A program made the translations under genes and the position numbers. The notes under the pieces were generated by a model, which was given only the letters and a program-made list of their open reading frames with translations, had not been told where the DNA came from and did not search any database. Below are positions 25,417-34,926 of a stretch of DNA of 64,000 nucleotides, one piece after another; position 1 is the first letter of the stretch; each line of letters begins with the position of its first letter. This DNA is from Desulfurella amilsii (GTDB taxonomy: Bacteria; Campylobacterota_A; Desulfurellia; Desulfurellales; Desulfurellaceae), in contig NZ_MDSU01000001.1 of assembly GCF_002119425.1 (NCBI RefSeq), positions 1 through 64,000 on the forward strand, written 5' to 3'.

Positions 25417-26123
25417 ATATTTGACCTAATAAAGTGTTGGGCTTCTTCAAGTGTATTAACTACAATATCCGCTTCGCTAAATTCTTCATCATAAATTGAC
25501 TCTCCGCGTTTAATCAAGATAAATGTCATGCCTACTTTTTTTGAGCCTATATCCCTTTTTATACTATCGCCTATATAGATACTTTCGTTTGCTTTTGCAT
25601 TGTGTTTGTCAAGCGCTATTTTAAAAATCCGCTCATCTGGTTTTCTGAACCCTAACACGCTTGAGTGTGTAATACTTGAAAAATAGCTATCTAAAGATAG
25701 GATGCTGATTTCTTTGGATAAAAAAAGCGTTTGGGCGTCTGATATTAAACCTAAGCTAAAATCTTTTTTTAGACTTGAGAGAACTTTATGTACGTCATCA
25801 AAAACTTTAAACTCTAATAAGCTTAAACTTCTGTATATTTTCATTATAGTATCCAAAATATAATCACATGTATTGTACCCAAAGCTTAAAATTGTCTCAA
25901 AAAAAGCTTTTTTTATGTCTACATCTGGATATTTTTCTAATGAAACGGCCAATTGATGTTTTATGTTTTCTTCAAATCTTGATTGGAAAAATTCTTTCTC
26001 GATTCTTATGCCTTCATAATTAAGATAATTTACTAGATGATAAAATATTTCTGGCCTATAATCATCAGTTTTTATGTCAATTAGCGTGCCATATAGATCA
26101 AAAAAAATATTTTTGTATTTCAT
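25413..26123 (-). CDS. HAD-superfamily hydrolase
   Basis: A 236-residue haloacid dehalogenase-type phosphatase of subfamily I. Motif I FFDLYGTLID with the nucleophile Asp, motif II GLISDAQ, motif III Lys in FRKPDERIF, motif IV YIGDSIKRDI. Substrate unknown; homologues act on phosphoglycolate, nucleotides or sugar phosphates. ATG 26123 is chosen because it overlaps the stop of the upstream kinase gene (ATGA). Confidence 0.82.
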   Translation of the reverse strand: MKYKNIFFDLYGTLIDIKTDDYRPEIFYHLVNYLNYEGIRIEKEFFQSRFEENIKHQLAVSLEKYPDVDIKKAFFETILSFGYNTCDYILDTIMKIYRSLSLLEFKVFDDVHKVLSSLKKDFSLGLISDAQTLFLSKEISILSLDSYFSSITHSSVLGFRKPDERIFKIALDKHNAKANESIYIGDSIKRDIGSKKVGMTFILIKRGESIYDEEFSEADIVVNTLEEAQHFIRSNI

Positions 26124-27097
26124 TTTAACAACCACATTGCTTTTTCAACAAGCAGGTGCCTATAATTGGTGTCTAAATACCAATTGCGCGCTATCCTAAA
26201 CAAACCCAATGCAATAAAAATTTTTAAATTATTTTCAATATCGTTTAGATTTTTTCCAGATAAAAGACTGTAGTTGTATAAAAAGTACGAAATATACTCA
26301 GAAGCATCTGCATCTTGCAGTCCGAATAACATAAAATGGTGTTTTAGCTCTGCTGCAACAAACCCTAAATCAAGTAAATACGAAGCAATTTTTGATTTTT
26401 CGGTATCAATGGCGTAGATAGAGCCATTTGAAAAAATAAAATTTGTTGTTGTTGCATCTCCGTGGATGTTTGTGGCGTTTGTTCTAACTTTTGAAAATTC
26501 ATTTTTGCAAATATTTTTAATATTGATTAATTTATATTTATCAATTAAATGGTCTTTGTATAATGTATGGAGGATTTTGGAGCAATAGTTTTTTTCCGCC
26601 AACATCTTATAGTTTTCTTCTATGGAGATTCTATGTATGCAGCTAAGTAGTGTGGCGAGTAAGTCAAGTTTTTTGAAAAGTCTAATTTTTCCATTGTTAA
26701 ATATTGCATCTTTTATGTAGTAATCCAGAGTTTTTCCATTTACGTAAGGTTCCACTAATGCGCAATCAACATCCGGTAAATAACAGTATGGGTTTATAAC
26801 TTTAGTTTTTTTGCTTGAGCAAGTTTGAAAAAATTTTAATCTATTAAATTCCCACATAAGTCTTTTTTCCGCAATTTTTCTGTTTATCGTGCCAGATTGC
26901 CCAAAAAATTTTACAACAAAAGACGTGCCGTCAAAATTTGCTGTATATTTATAAACATTTGTTTTTGTGTTTGAGAACGATTGAACCAAGTAGAAATCAA
27001 CAGGCACAAAATTATGCAGTTTTAATTCTTTTATTTTGTTTAAATAAAAAAACAGCGGATCGTTGCTTTTTAAAATCCCAAGGTATTTTTCACTCAT
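26120..27097 (-). CDS. aminoglycoside/choline kinase-like phosphotransferase
   Basis: A 325-residue protein with the APH fold. The catalytic loop IHGDATTTNFIF fits the family HGDxxxxN motif and YAIDTEKSK is the metal-binding IDxE block. The N-terminal lobe has an FVVKFFG lysine strand, weakly matching the nucleotide lobe. Substrate unknown. Coupled by overlaps to yebC upstream and the HAD phosphatase downstream; a kinase next to a phosphatase suggests opposing or successive steps on a small molecule, which is inference. Confidence 0.75.
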   Translation of the reverse strand: MSEKYLGILKSNDPLFFYLNKIKELKLHNFVPVDFYLVQSFSNTKTNVYKYTANFDGTSFVVKFFGQSGTINRKIAEKRLMWEFNRLKFFQTCSSKKTKVINPYCYLPDVDCALVEPYVNGKTLDYYIKDAIFNNGKIRLFKKLDLLATLLSCIHRISIEENYKMLAEKNYCSKILHTLYKDHLIDKYKLINIKNICKNEFSKVRTNATNIHGDATTTNFIFSNGSIYAIDTEKSKIASYLLDLGFVAAELKHHFMLFGLQDADASEYISYFLYNYSLLSGKNLNDIENNLKIFIALGLFRIARNWYLDTNYRHLLVEKAMWLLK

Positions 27098-27843
27098 TCA
27101 AGCTCTTCTAAAATCTCGTTTGGTATATCAAAATTTGCATAAACGTTAGATACATCATCGTCATCTTCTAAAGTATCCATGAGTTTTATCATAGTCTTTG
27201 CCTGTTCTTTATCTAGTCTTACAGTTGTTTGAGGCATGAGTGTTAATTCTGCAGTCTCAATATTAGAAACATTATTTTCTAATTGTGATTTTATATTCAT
27301 TAAATCTTTAGGTTCTGTGATTATTTCATAAACATTATCTTCGCTATTGTATTTTACATCTTTAGCGCCAAACTCAAGTGCTATTTCAAGCATTTCTTCT
27401 TCGTTTTTGTCTGACTTTAGCGAAATAAAGCCTACATTATCAAACATCCATGACACACACCCAACCTCACCAAGACTGCCACCGTGTTTACTCAAAATGT
27501 GACGTACATTTGAAGTTGTGCGCTGTCTGTTGTCTGTTGTAGCCTTTATTATCATTGCAACACCAAACGGACCATAGCCTTCATAGAGCACTTCTTCGTA
27601 AGAAACGCCAGATAACTCTCCAGCACCTTTTAAAATAGCTTTTTCAATGTTTTGCTTAGGCATGTTTGCTTCTTTTGCACGATCTATTGCTAACCTTAAT
27701 CTTGGGTTGGATTCTGGGTCTTTACCGCCAAGCCTTGCTGCTATTGTAAGTTCTTTGATAATTTTTGTGAAGACAGCCCCGCGTTTGCTATCTTCTTTTG
27801 CTTTTTTGTGCTTAATTGTGCTCCATTTATTATGACCTGACAT
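27094..27843 (-). CDS. yebC: YebC/PmpR family protein
   Basis: A 249-residue YebC-type protein with the diagnostic start SGHNKWSTIKHKKAKED, then ARLGGKDPESNPRLRLAID, ILKGAG, YEGYGPFGVAMII and KHGGSLGEVGCVSWMF. The family is annotated as a transcriptional regulator, and more recent work on members links it to relief of ribosome stalling at proline runs. Starts 23 bases after dcd. Confidence 0.95.
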   Translation of the reverse strand: MSGHNKWSTIKHKKAKEDSKRGAVFTKIIKELTIAARLGGKDPESNPRLRLAIDRAKEANMPKQNIEKAILKGAGELSGVSYEEVLYEGYGPFGVAMIIKATTDNRQRTTSNVRHILSKHGGSLGEVGCVSWMFDNVGFISLKSDKNEEEMLEIALEFGAKDVKYNSEDNVYEIITEPKDLMNIKSQLENNVSNIETAELTLMPQTTVRLDKEQAKTMIKLMDTLEDDDDVSNVYANFDIPNEILEELE

Positions 27844-27866
27844 AAAAACTCCTTTCTAAAGATTGA

Positions 27867-28430
27867 TTACAATTTTGCCAATGTTAATTCCATTTGCTTT
27901 TGATATTTACCGCCCTTATCTGCGTAGCTTGTAGCACAAACCTTATCAGCCTTAAAGAATATTACCTGTGCTATGCCTTCATTGGCATAAATCTTGGCAG
28001 GCAGTGGCGTTGTATTTGAGATTTCTATTGTAACGTATCCTTCCCACTCTGGCTCAAACGGCGTTACATTAACGATTATACCGCACCTTGCATAAGTAGA
28101 TTTACCCACGCATATAGTTAGGATATCCCTTGGGATTCTAAAATACTCTACGCTTTTAGCTAAACAAAAGCTGTTAGGCGGTATAATACACACATCACCT
28201 TTAAAGTCCACATAAGCGTTTGCATCAAAGTTTTTTGGGTCTACAATTGCAGTGTTTACATTTGTAAAAATTTTAAACTCATCTGATATACGCATATCGT
28301 AGCCGTAGCTTGAAGTGCCAAAAGATATAACCCTATTGCCGTTAACTTCTTTAACCTGTTTTGCTTTAAATGGTTCAATCATACCTTTTGAAGCCCTTTT
28401 AATAATTTCAGAATCGCTTAAAACTGACAT
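27867..28430 (-). CDS. dcd: dCTP deaminase
   Basis: A 187-residue Dcd trimer-type enzyme, deaminating dCTP to dUTP. Seen: [49 protein letters not shown] with the catalytic Glu, and [10 protein letters not shown] bifunctional dCTP deaminase/dUTPase is an alternative, as no separate dut gene is in the window. Confidence 0.93.
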   Translation of the reverse strand: MSVLSDSEIIKRASKGMIEPFKAKQVKEVNGNRVISFGTSSYGYDMRISDEFKIFTNVNTAIVDPKNFDANAYVDFKGDVCIIPPNSFCLAKSVEYFRIPRDILTICVGKSTYARCGIIVNVTPFEPEWEGYVTIEISNTTPLPAKIYANEGIAQVIFFKADKVCATSYADKGGKYQKQMELTLAKL

Positions 28431-28433
28431 AAC

Positions 28434-28727
28434 TTACGGCCCCTCTTTTTTAATAATTTTTCCAACAAAATGAAGCAATAGCCATTTTTTTTCTTTTTTA
28501 AATTCCTCTTCATCTTCAAATTTTAGTTTGTTCATGTCAGTTTTATCTAGTGCTATACCATTTTTTTGCAAAGCTTTTTCTAAAATTAGGATATACTCGG
28601 CTATTTCTTCAAGTTCTTCAACTATTGTCCACTTTGGTGCTTTATCTAATATCATGTTGATAGCATCAATTACATCTTCTTCTGTTGGTTCTTTTACAGG
28701 CTCTAAGCCTTCATCAAAAACATCCAT
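28434..28727 (-). CDS. hypothetical acidic protein (97 aa)
   Basis: Not recognised. A 97-residue, strongly acidic, helical protein with repeated Glu-rich segments (EPTEEDVIDAINMILD, EELEEIAEYILILEKAL) and a basic C terminus. ATG 28727 is preferred over the TTG just before it because GGAGG lies about 5 bases upstream; the ATG overlaps the metF stop (TGATG). Its position between metF and dcd in a tight operon supports it as a real gene. Confidence 0.65.
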   Translation of the reverse strand: MDVFDEGLEPVKEPTEEDVIDAINMILDKAPKWTIVEELEEIAEYILILEKALQKNGIALDKTDMNKLKFEDEEEFKKEKKWLLLHFVGKIIKKEGP

Positions 28728-29560
28728 CAAACCTCCAAGTATTTTTTTGTTAAATTTACAATCTCATAATCCAATTTCATTATATGTAAGCCCTCGATAT
28801 ATGGCAATAAATTACTAATATCGTTTAAAAGTTTTTCGTGTAAATCAAAAGCTATCAGCCTTGAATCTTCTTTTGATGCGTTCTCAAATTTGGATAGTAT
28901 TGATTTAGGTATATTAACGCCTTTTACATTGTTATTAAGGTACATGGCGCTTTTGTAGCTTAAAATGGGCATAATCCCAATGATTTTATAAATGCTCATT
29001 TGACTTGTTGCCTCTAGAAATCTCTCTAAGTCGTCCTGTGAAAAGACAGGCTGTGTAATAACAAACTTTACACCTAAATCAGTTTTTCTTTTAAGTCTTG
29101 CTTTTATTGAAAAGATAGTGTTTAGCTTTGGTATGTCGCTTGCGCAGCCAATAAAAAAATTTATATTGAATTGCTCGTTTAGGCTTTGTATTAATTCAAT
29201 TAGCTCAAATACATTGATCTTGTACACGCTGTTTGAGTCTTTTGTGGGGTCACCTGTTATGGCAAGGATATTTTTTAAACCTAAAGCGCTTGCTGCAAGT
29301 AAATCAGACTTTAGTGCTATTTTGTTTTTATCCCTACACGTTAGGTTGAAAATAGGTTCGCTAATATGCTTAATAAAATTTGATGATACTATAGAGTTCA
29401 TTCTGGGTTTTGCCATAGGAGAGTCTGTTACATTGATAGCATCTATTATACCTCTAAATTGTTCAAGCTCTAAAATGAATTTTGATATGTCAGTATTTTT
29501 GGGTGGATTAAATTCTATAGTTAATAACTTTTTTTTGCCAATAAGCGATGCAAAGCTCAT
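28727..29560 (-). CDS. metF: methylenetetrahydrofolate reductase family protein
   Basis: A 277-residue flavin-dependent MTHFR barrel. Seen: TIEFNPPKNTD, NVTDSPMAKPRM, NLTCRDKN, NILAITGDPTKD (the family GD-P), VKFVITQPVFSQDDL and IIGIMPIL. It reduces 5,10-methylene-THF to 5-methyl-THF for methionine synthesis or, in anaerobes, C1 metabolism. No zinc-finger MetV partner is adjacent. The promoter at 29570-29598 has its predicted start about 2-3 bases before the ATG, and there is no Shine-Dalgarno, so this mRNA is probably leaderless. First gene of the ten-gene minus-strand run. Confidence 0.85.
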   Translation of the reverse strand: MSFASLIGKKKLLTIEFNPPKNTDISKFILELEQFRGIIDAINVTDSPMAKPRMNSIVSSNFIKHISEPIFNLTCRDKNKIALKSDLLAASALGLKNILAITGDPTKDSNSVYKINVFELIELIQSLNEQFNINFFIGCASDIPKLNTIFSIKARLKRKTDLGVKFVITQPVFSQDDLERFLEATSQMSIYKIIGIMPILSYKSAMYLNNNVKGVNIPKSILSKFENASKEDSRLIAFDLHEKLLNDISNLLPYIEGLHIMKLDYEIVNLTKKYLEV

Positions 29561-29569
29561 AACTTAAAG

Positions 29570-29598
29570 ATATTACAATTTTAGATACAATTTTTCAA
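29570..29598 (-). promoter_or_regulatory. promoter of the metF-kdsB gene run
   Basis: Minus-strand -35 TTGAAA (29598-29593), 17-base spacer, -10 TAATAT (29575-29570). Start point expected at 29562-29563, ATG at 29560. Confidence 0.6.
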
Positions 29599-29613
29599 GT
29601 TTTATTGTCTTGT

Positions 29614-29683
29614 AAAAAAAAGGCGTGAAAAGTTTATGAGGGGGAACACTTTTCACGCCTTAAAAGAGGGGGAAAACCAAGCT
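29614..29683 (-). ncRNA. candidate C-rich small RNA (about 70 nt)
   Basis: A self-contained unit on the minus strand: promoter -35 TTGACT (29717-29712), 16-base spacer, -10 TATACT (29695-29690), start near 29683, and a strong intrinsic terminator, AGGCGTGAAAAGT (29660-29648) pairing with ACTTTTCACGCCT (29633-29621) followed by eight T. No start codon or reading frame of use fits inside. The 9-mer TTCCCCCTC occurs twice: once in the single-stranded 5' part and once in the terminator loop. C-rich loops in small RNAs such as Helicobacter RepG or staphylococcal RsaE pair with G-rich mRNA leaders or ribosome binding sites; a like role here is inference. Confidence 0.65.
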
Positions 29684-29689
29684 AGAATT

Positions 29690-29717
29690 AGTATATAGCT
29701 CTCAAAAAAAAAGTCAA
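29690..29717 (-). promoter_or_regulatory. promoter of the candidate small RNA
   Basis: -35 TTGACT and -10 TATACT with a 16-base spacer; five of six matches to consensus in each. It is back to back with the tig promoter. Confidence 0.65.
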
Positions 29718-29750
29718 GATAAATCTAAGCTTTTTTGCTAGCTTTTTTAT

Positions 29751-29779
29751 TTGAAAAAATGAATAGTATTTGTTATATT
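29751..29779 (+). promoter_or_regulatory. promoter of the tig-clpPX-hslVU operon
   Basis: -35 TTGAAA at 29751-29756, 17-base spacer, -10 TATATT at 29774-29779; start near 29786, leaving a 25-base leader with GGAGG before the tig ATG. No sigma32-like or HrcA-type (CIRCE) element is visible. Confidence 0.6.
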
Positions 29780-29810
29780 CAAAAAAGCGCGTTATTTTTT
29801 TGGAGGTCAA

Positions 29811-31118
29811 ATGTTTGAAGTAAAAATTGAAAAAGTTCAGCCATCTAAAAGGAAGATGTTTATAAAAGTTCCAATAGAAAAAGTTCAAAAAGCAAAAGAG
29901 AATTTGATAAATCACCTTAAAAGGACCGTTAATATCAAGGGTTTCAGAAAAGGCAAGGTGCCTAAAGAAATTATTCTTAAAAACTACAGCAAGGATATTG
30001 ATGAGGATGTTAAGAGAGATTTATTAGAGGAAGGGTATCGTTTTTGTATTTCGGAAAACAATCTTTCTGTTGTTTCAGAGCCAGTTTTTTTGAATGTTAA
30101 AGATTTTAGTGATGATGATTTTTACTTTGAAGTGGAAGTTGAGGTGAAGCCAGAAATTGAGATAAAAGAATACAAAGGTGTAAAGGTTACGCAAAAACCT
30201 TATGAAGTTACACAAGAAGATATTGATAAATCGCTTAATCAACTAAAAAATGCCTTTAGCTCGCTAGATGATTCAAAAGAGCCTGCAGGCCAAAATGATG
30301 TAGTGGTATTTGATATTAAAGCAAAAGATGCCCAAACAGGCGAAGAAATTGGAGATTTGACTGGTGCAAATTTATACTCTCAACTTGATTCAAACCAACT
30401 GATCCCTGAAATTGAAAACGAGATTGTCGGTATGAAAGAGAACGAAGGAAAAACAATTACAATTACGTTTCCCAAGGAACACTCCCTAAAACCTATTGCA
30501 GGCAAACAAGTGGAATTAACTATAAACCTAAAAAGCGTAAAAAAGGTAATCGAGCCAGAGCTAAATGATGAATTAGCACAAAAAATAAACAAAGATTTTA
30601 AGACTTTAAATGATTTAATAGAAGACATTAAGAAAAGGTTACTTGAAAATAAAAGATTACAGGAAATAGAAAGACAAAAAGAAGAATTATTGGATAACTT
30701 ACTCAATTTTCATGAGTTTGAACTTCCAGAAACTATAGTAAGCAAAGAAACGAGCAACTTAATAATGGATTTTGTCAAGGATGCATACTACAAGGGGGTT
30801 GACTTAAAGCAGGACGAATATAAACCTGCAAAATTGAGAGAGCGCTTTGAACCAGAAGCAATTAAGCGTGTAAAAGCGACATTTTTACTATTAGAAATTG
30901 CAGAGAAAGAAAATATCGATGTAAGCGGCGAAGAGATAAGAAATGCAATAGAAAATGAAGCAAAGTTAAGTGGGAAAAATTTCGAGCAGCTCTATAAAGA
31001 GTATGAAGAAAAAGGTATGTTGCAACTAATTAAGGTTGATTTGTTAAGTGATAAGGTGCTGGACTTTTTGCTTGAAAACGCTAGCATCGAAAAAATCGAA
31101 GAAGAGGAAAATATATGA
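29811..31118 (+). CDS. tig: trigger factor (ribosome-associated chaperone and prolyl isomerase)
   Basis: A 435-residue trigger factor. The ribosome-binding tail with the signature [11 protein letters not shown] is at about 44-55; the FKBP-type PPIase domain follows at about 150-235 ([11 protein letters not shown] ... [15 protein letters not shown]), then the helical C-terminal arms. Usual length. Preceded by GGAGG. First gene of a five-gene protein-quality-control operon; it overlaps clpP by 4 bases. Confidence 0.95.
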   Translation: MFEVKIEKVQPSKRKMFIKVPIEKVQKAKENLINHLKRTVNIKGFRKGKVPKEIILKNYSKDIDEDVKRDLLEEGYRFCISENNLSVVSEPVFLNVKDFSDDDFYFEVEVEVKPEIEIKEYKGVKVTQKPYEVTQEDIDKSLNQLKNAFSSLDDSKEPAGQNDVVVFDIKAKDAQTGEEIGDLTGANLYSQLDSNQLIPEIENEIVGMKENEGKTITITFPKEHSLKPIAGKQVELTINLKSVKKVIEPELNDELAQKINKDFKTLNDLIEDIKKRLLENKRLQEIERQKEELLDNLLNFHEFELPETIVSKETSNLIMDFVKDAYYKGVDLKQDEYKPAKLRERFEPEAIKRVKATFLLLEIAEKENIDVSGEEIRNAIENEAKLSGKNFEQLYKEYEEKGMLQLIKVDLLSDKVLDFLLENASIEKIEEEENI

Positions 31119-31711
31119 GTCTAGTTCCGATAGTTATTGAAAAAACGCCTCATGGCGAAAGAGCCTATGACATATACTCAAGACTCTTAAAAGATAGGAT
31201 TATAATGCTTGGCGGCGAGATAGATGATTACCTTGCAAATATAATAGTTAGCCAATTGTTGTTTTTAGAGTCGGAAGACCCAGATAAAGACATATATTTG
31301 TATATTAATTCACCTGGTGGCATTATTACCAGTGGTCTTGCCATATACGATACGATGCAGTATATTAAGCCAGAGGTGTCCACAATTTGCATTGGCAGCT
31401 GTGCTTCTATGGCAGCAATCCTTTTAGCAGCAGGCGTGAAGGGAAAGAGGTTTGCTTTGCCTCATAGTCGTATAATGATACACCAGCCTTTAGGTGGTGT
31501 GCAGGGTCAAGCAAGCGAGATTGAAATTCACGCTAAAGAAATATTGAGACTCAAGAAGGAATTAAATAGTATTTTAAGTAAACACACCAATAAGCAATTG
31601 CGTACTATTGAAAAAGATACAGAAAGGGATTATTTTATGAGCGCGCAAGAAGCACTCGAGTATGGTATTATAGATAAAGTGCTTCAAAAAAGAGAAATAG
31701 GAGAAAAATAA
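31115..31711 (+). CDS. clpP: ATP-dependent Clp protease proteolytic subunit
   Basis: A 198-residue ClpP serine peptidase. Catalytic Ser98 in GSCASMAA and His123 in RIMIHQP; the Asp lies downstream in the family position. The opening [26 protein letters not shown] region and INSPGG oxyanion loop are standard. It pairs with ClpX, encoded 2 bases downstream. Confidence 0.97.
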   Translation: MSLVPIVIEKTPHGERAYDIYSRLLKDRIIMLGGEIDDYLANIIVSQLLFLESEDPDKDIYLYINSPGGIITSGLAIYDTMQYIKPEVSTICIGSCASMAAILLAAGVKGKRFALPHSRIMIHQPLGGVQGQASEIEIHAKEILRLKKELNSILSKHTNKQLRTIEKDTERDYFMSAQEALEYGIIDKVLQKREIGEK

Positions 31712-31713
31712 TT

Positions 31714-32967
31714 ATGGCAAAAGCCAAAGAGCCACTTAGATGTTCGTTTTGTGGTAGATCCCAGGATGAGGTAAAAAAATTAATAGCAGGCCCAGGTGTT
31801 TATATTTGCGATGAATGCATTGCACTGTGTAACAACATTCTGGCCGAAGACATAAGAAAAGAAAGCGAGGATACTCAAGAGTATAAGCTTACTCCAGAAG
31901 AAATTAAGAAGAAACTAGACGAATACATAATTTCTCAGGAAAAAGCAAAGAAAACTTTATCTGTTGCAGTTTATAATCACTATAAACGCATTAATTCAAA
32001 TCAAAATTTACTTAGCTCAGAGGTTGAATTAGAAAAAAGTAATATTTTACTTATAGGCCCGACGGGTACAGGTAAAACTTTATTTGCAAAAACATTTGCA
32101 AAAATTTTAGATTTGCCATTTGCCATTGCTGATGCTACGAGCCTTACAGAAGCTGGATATGTTGGTGAAGATGTAGAAAATATACTAGTTAGGCTTTTAC
32201 AATCTGCCGATTATAACGTAGCACTTGCTCAGAAAGGAATTGTGTATATTGATGAAATTGATAAAATTTCAAGAAAAAGTGAAAATCCCTCTATCACGCG
32301 CGATGTTTCAGGTGAGGGTGTTCAACAAGCCCTACTTAAGCTTATTGAAGGAAGTGTAGTAAACGTACCGCCATACGGAGGGAGGAAACATCCTCAACAA
32401 GAATTTATTCAAGTAGATACTACCAATATATTGTTTATTTGTGGTGGTGCATTTGAGGGTTTGGCAGACATTGTTGCACGCAGACTCAATCAAAAAAGTA
32501 TTGGGTTTAACAGCCCCATTAAGTCAAAAGAAGAGTTAAATATATCAGAATTATTGCAAAAAGTTACGCCACAAGATTTAGTGCATTATGGTCTTATACC
32601 CGAGCTTGTGGGGAGACTCCATGTTACAGCTACATTGGAAGATTTAAAAGAAAACGAGTTAATTAAAATACTTACAGAACCCAAAAATGCGCTTGTAAAA
32701 CAATACCAAAAATTATTTGAACTTGAACATGTAAAACTAACAATACAAGATGAAGCTTTAGGATCCATTTCAAAAAAGGCATTGGAGCGCAAGGTAGGCG
32801 CAAGAGGTTTGCGCAGTATTATGGAAGAAGTAATGAATGATATAATGTATAAAATACCGTCTATCAAGCATGAGATCAAAGAGTGTATAATTACAAAAGA
32901 AACTGTTGAAGAGGCGAAAGAGCCTATTTTGATTAGAAAATCTAAGCTTGCAACTCAAGGAAAATAA
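31714..32967 (+). CDS. clpX: ATP-dependent Clp protease ATPase subunit ClpX
   Basis: A 417-residue AAA+ unfoldase. N-terminal zinc-binding domain with Cys10, Cys13, Cys32 and Cys35; Walker [13 protein letters not shown]; Walker [11 protein letters not shown]; the pore motif GYVGEDVE; ClpP-binding loop region near IGFNSP. It recognises tagged substrates and feeds them to ClpP. Followed after 3 bases by hslV. Confidence 0.97.
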   Translation: MAKAKEPLRCSFCGRSQDEVKKLIAGPGVYICDECIALCNNILAEDIRKESEDTQEYKLTPEEIKKKLDEYIISQEKAKKTLSVAVYNHYKRINSNQNLLSSEVELEKSNILLIGPTGTGKTLFAKTFAKILDLPFAIADATSLTEAGYVGEDVENILVRLLQSADYNVALAQKGIVYIDEIDKISRKSENPSITRDVSGEGVQQALLKLIEGSVVNVPPYGGRKHPQQEFIQVDTTNILFICGGAFEGLADIVARRLNQKSIGFNSPIKSKEELNISELLQKVTPQDLVHYGLIPELVGRLHVTATLEDLKENELIKILTEPKNALVKQYQKLFELEHVKLTIQDEALGSISKKALERKVGARGLRSIMEEVMNDIMYKIPSIKHEIKECIITKETVEEAKEPILIRKSKLATQGK

Positions 32968-32970
32968 AAA

Positions 32971-33513
32971 ATGGAACAGTTTTATTCGACAACAATTATT
33001 GCTGTAAAAAAAGATCATATGGTAGCGCTAGCTGGTGATGGGCAGGTTACGCTAGGCAATACCGTAATGAAGGCTACTGCAAAAAAAATTAGGAGGCTCT
33101 ATAATAATAGCATACTAGTAGGATTTGCCGGTGCGAGCGCCGATGCTTTTACACTCTTTGAACACCTCGAAGAAAAACTTAACAAATACAGTGGAAACCT
33201 TACAAGATCAGCAGTTGAGCTTACAAAAGACTGGCGTACAGACAAAATATTGCGCCGACTGGAAGCAATGCTTATTGCTTGCGATTTAGATAGTATGTAT
33301 TTGATATCAGGCAATGGTGATGTACTATCGCCAGATGAAAGTGTATGCGCTATTGGATCTGGCGGGTCTTATGCTTTGGCTGCTGCAAAAGCATTGCTTG
33401 GCCACACCGATCTACAGGCAGATCAGATTGCTCTTGAATCATTAAAAATAGCTTCTTCGATATGCATTTATACAAACGAAAATATTATAGTCGATAAATT
33501 GGAGAAAACATGA
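32971..33513 (+). CDS. hslV: ATP-dependent protease subunit HslV
   Basis: A 180-residue proteasome-like threonine peptidase. The likely nucleophile is Thr7, exposed after removal of the short N-terminal leader (FYSTTIIAV; mature proteins begin TTI). [13 protein letters not shown] and [14 protein letters not shown] are the family blocks, with the C-terminal IYTNENI for contact with HslU. Overlaps hslU by 4 bases. Confidence 0.96.
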   Translation: MEQFYSTTIIAVKKDHMVALAGDGQVTLGNTVMKATAKKIRRLYNNSILVGFAGASADAFTLFEHLEEKLNKYSGNLTRSAVELTKDWRTDKILRRLEAMLIACDLDSMYLISGNGDVLSPDESVCAIGSGGSYALAAAKALLGHTDLQADQIALESLKIASSICIYTNENIIVDKLEKT

Positions 33514-34877
33514 AAAACAATTTAAATGAATTAACGCCAAAAAAAATAGTTGAGTTTTTGGATAAATATATTGTGGGTCAAACCCAAGCCAAAAAAGCCA
33601 TTGCTATAGCACTAAGATCAAGGTATAGAAGAAGCAAGCTGCCCGATGATATTAAAGAAGACGTAATACCTAAAAACATACTAATGATTGGCCCAACAGG
33701 CGTAGGAAAAACTGAAATTGCCAAACGCGTGGCAAAAATTGTCAATGCTCCATTTGTTAAATTAGAAGCTACAAAGTTTACTGAAATTGGCTATGTGGGA
33801 AGGGATGTTGAGTCAATTGTTAGAGATTTAGCAAGTGTAGGCTATGAGACAGCAAAGACCCAAGAGTTGGAAAAAGTTTACGCTCAAGCCGAAAAGATTG
33901 CTATGTCGAGGATATTGGATATTTTAGTGCCGCCTGTTAAAAAAAAGATTTCTATTTACGAAGAAAATCGCGAGGAAGAAGAAGGAATCAAAAAAACACG
34001 TGAAAAATTTCGTGAAAAATTAGAAAAAGGCGAATTTGACGATAAAATTATTGAAATTACAATCGAAGAAAAAGATCTATCTATGCAGATACCATTTATT
34101 GAAGTTTCACAACCGATGATGGAAGATTTTGATTCAAACCTAAAAAATTTACTTTCAAATATGATCCCATCAAAAAAAAAGACAAAAAAAGTAGCAATTA
34201 AAGAAGCCAAAGAAATCCTCAAAGAAGAAGAAGCGTATAATCTAATAGATAAAGAAAAAGTGAAAGAAATAGCACGAGATATTGTAAGCAATATGGGCAT
34301 AGTATTTATTGACGAAATTGATAAGATTGCTGGTAAAACTGCAGGAGGTGGGCCAGATATTTCAAGAGAAGGTGTACAAAGGGATTTGCTTCCAATCATT
34401 GAAGGTAATGCTATAAATACAAAAATTGGTGTGATTAAAACCGACCATATTTTATTTATAGCAGCAGGGGCTTTCCATCAAACAAAACCCAGCGATTTGA
34501 TACCAGAGCTTCAGGGAAGATTTCCAATCCGTGTTGAGCTGCAGGCTTTAACTAAAGATGATTTTTATAAAATCCTAACTCAACCAAAAAATGCTCTAAT
34601 AAAACAATACATTGAATTGTTAAAAACAGAAGGTGTTAATTTAACTTTTACAGATGAGGCAATAAAAAAGGTTTCAGAGTTAGCTGAATACTTTAATGAA
34701 AAGAATGAAAACATTGGCGCAAGAAGATTGCATACGCTTATTGAAAAAGTATTGGAAGATATTTTATTTGAAGCTCCAGATGTTCAAAGTAACGATGTTA
34801 TCATAGATGATAAGTACGTATTGCAAAAAGTTGCTGACGTAGTTGAGAACTTAGATCTAAGTAAGTATATTTTGTAA
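33510..34877 (+). CDS. hslU: ATP-dependent protease ATPase subunit HslU
   Basis: A 455-residue AAA+ ATPase of the HslUV protease. N-terminal [14 protein letters not shown], Walker A GPTGVGKT at 61-68, pore motif GYVGRDVES, intermediate domain with charged helices (about 130-250), Walker [11 protein letters not shown], sensor region and the C-terminal [16 protein letters not shown]. Last gene of the operon; 49 bases then separate it from the efflux genes. Confidence 0.97.
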   Translation: MKNNLNELTPKKIVEFLDKYIVGQTQAKKAIAIALRSRYRRSKLPDDIKEDVIPKNILMIGPTGVGKTEIAKRVAKIVNAPFVKLEATKFTEIGYVGRDVESIVRDLASVGYETAKTQELEKVYAQAEKIAMSRILDILVPPVKKKISIYEENREEEEGIKKTREKFREKLEKGEFDDKIIEITIEEKDLSMQIPFIEVSQPMMEDFDSNLKNLLSNMIPSKKKTKKVAIKEAKEILKEEEAYNLIDKEKVKEIARDIVSNMGIVFIDEIDKIAGKTAGGGPDISREGVQRDLLPIIEGNAINTKIGVIKTDHILFIAAGAFHQTKPSDLIPELQGRFPIRVELQALTKDDFYKILTQPKNALIKQYIELLKTEGVNLTFTDEAIKKVSELAEYFNEKNENIGARRLHTLIEKVLEDILFEAPDVQSNDVIIDDKYVLQKVADVVENLDLSKYIL

Positions 34878-34926
34878 TTTTTTTATAAGAAAAATTAATT
34901 AATCGTTTGTTTGGAGGTTTTGCCCC

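Noticed and set aside
33956-34399. 147-codon minus-strand frame
   Set aside because: Shadow of hslU, rich in Ser, Phe and Ile; no ribosome binding site.
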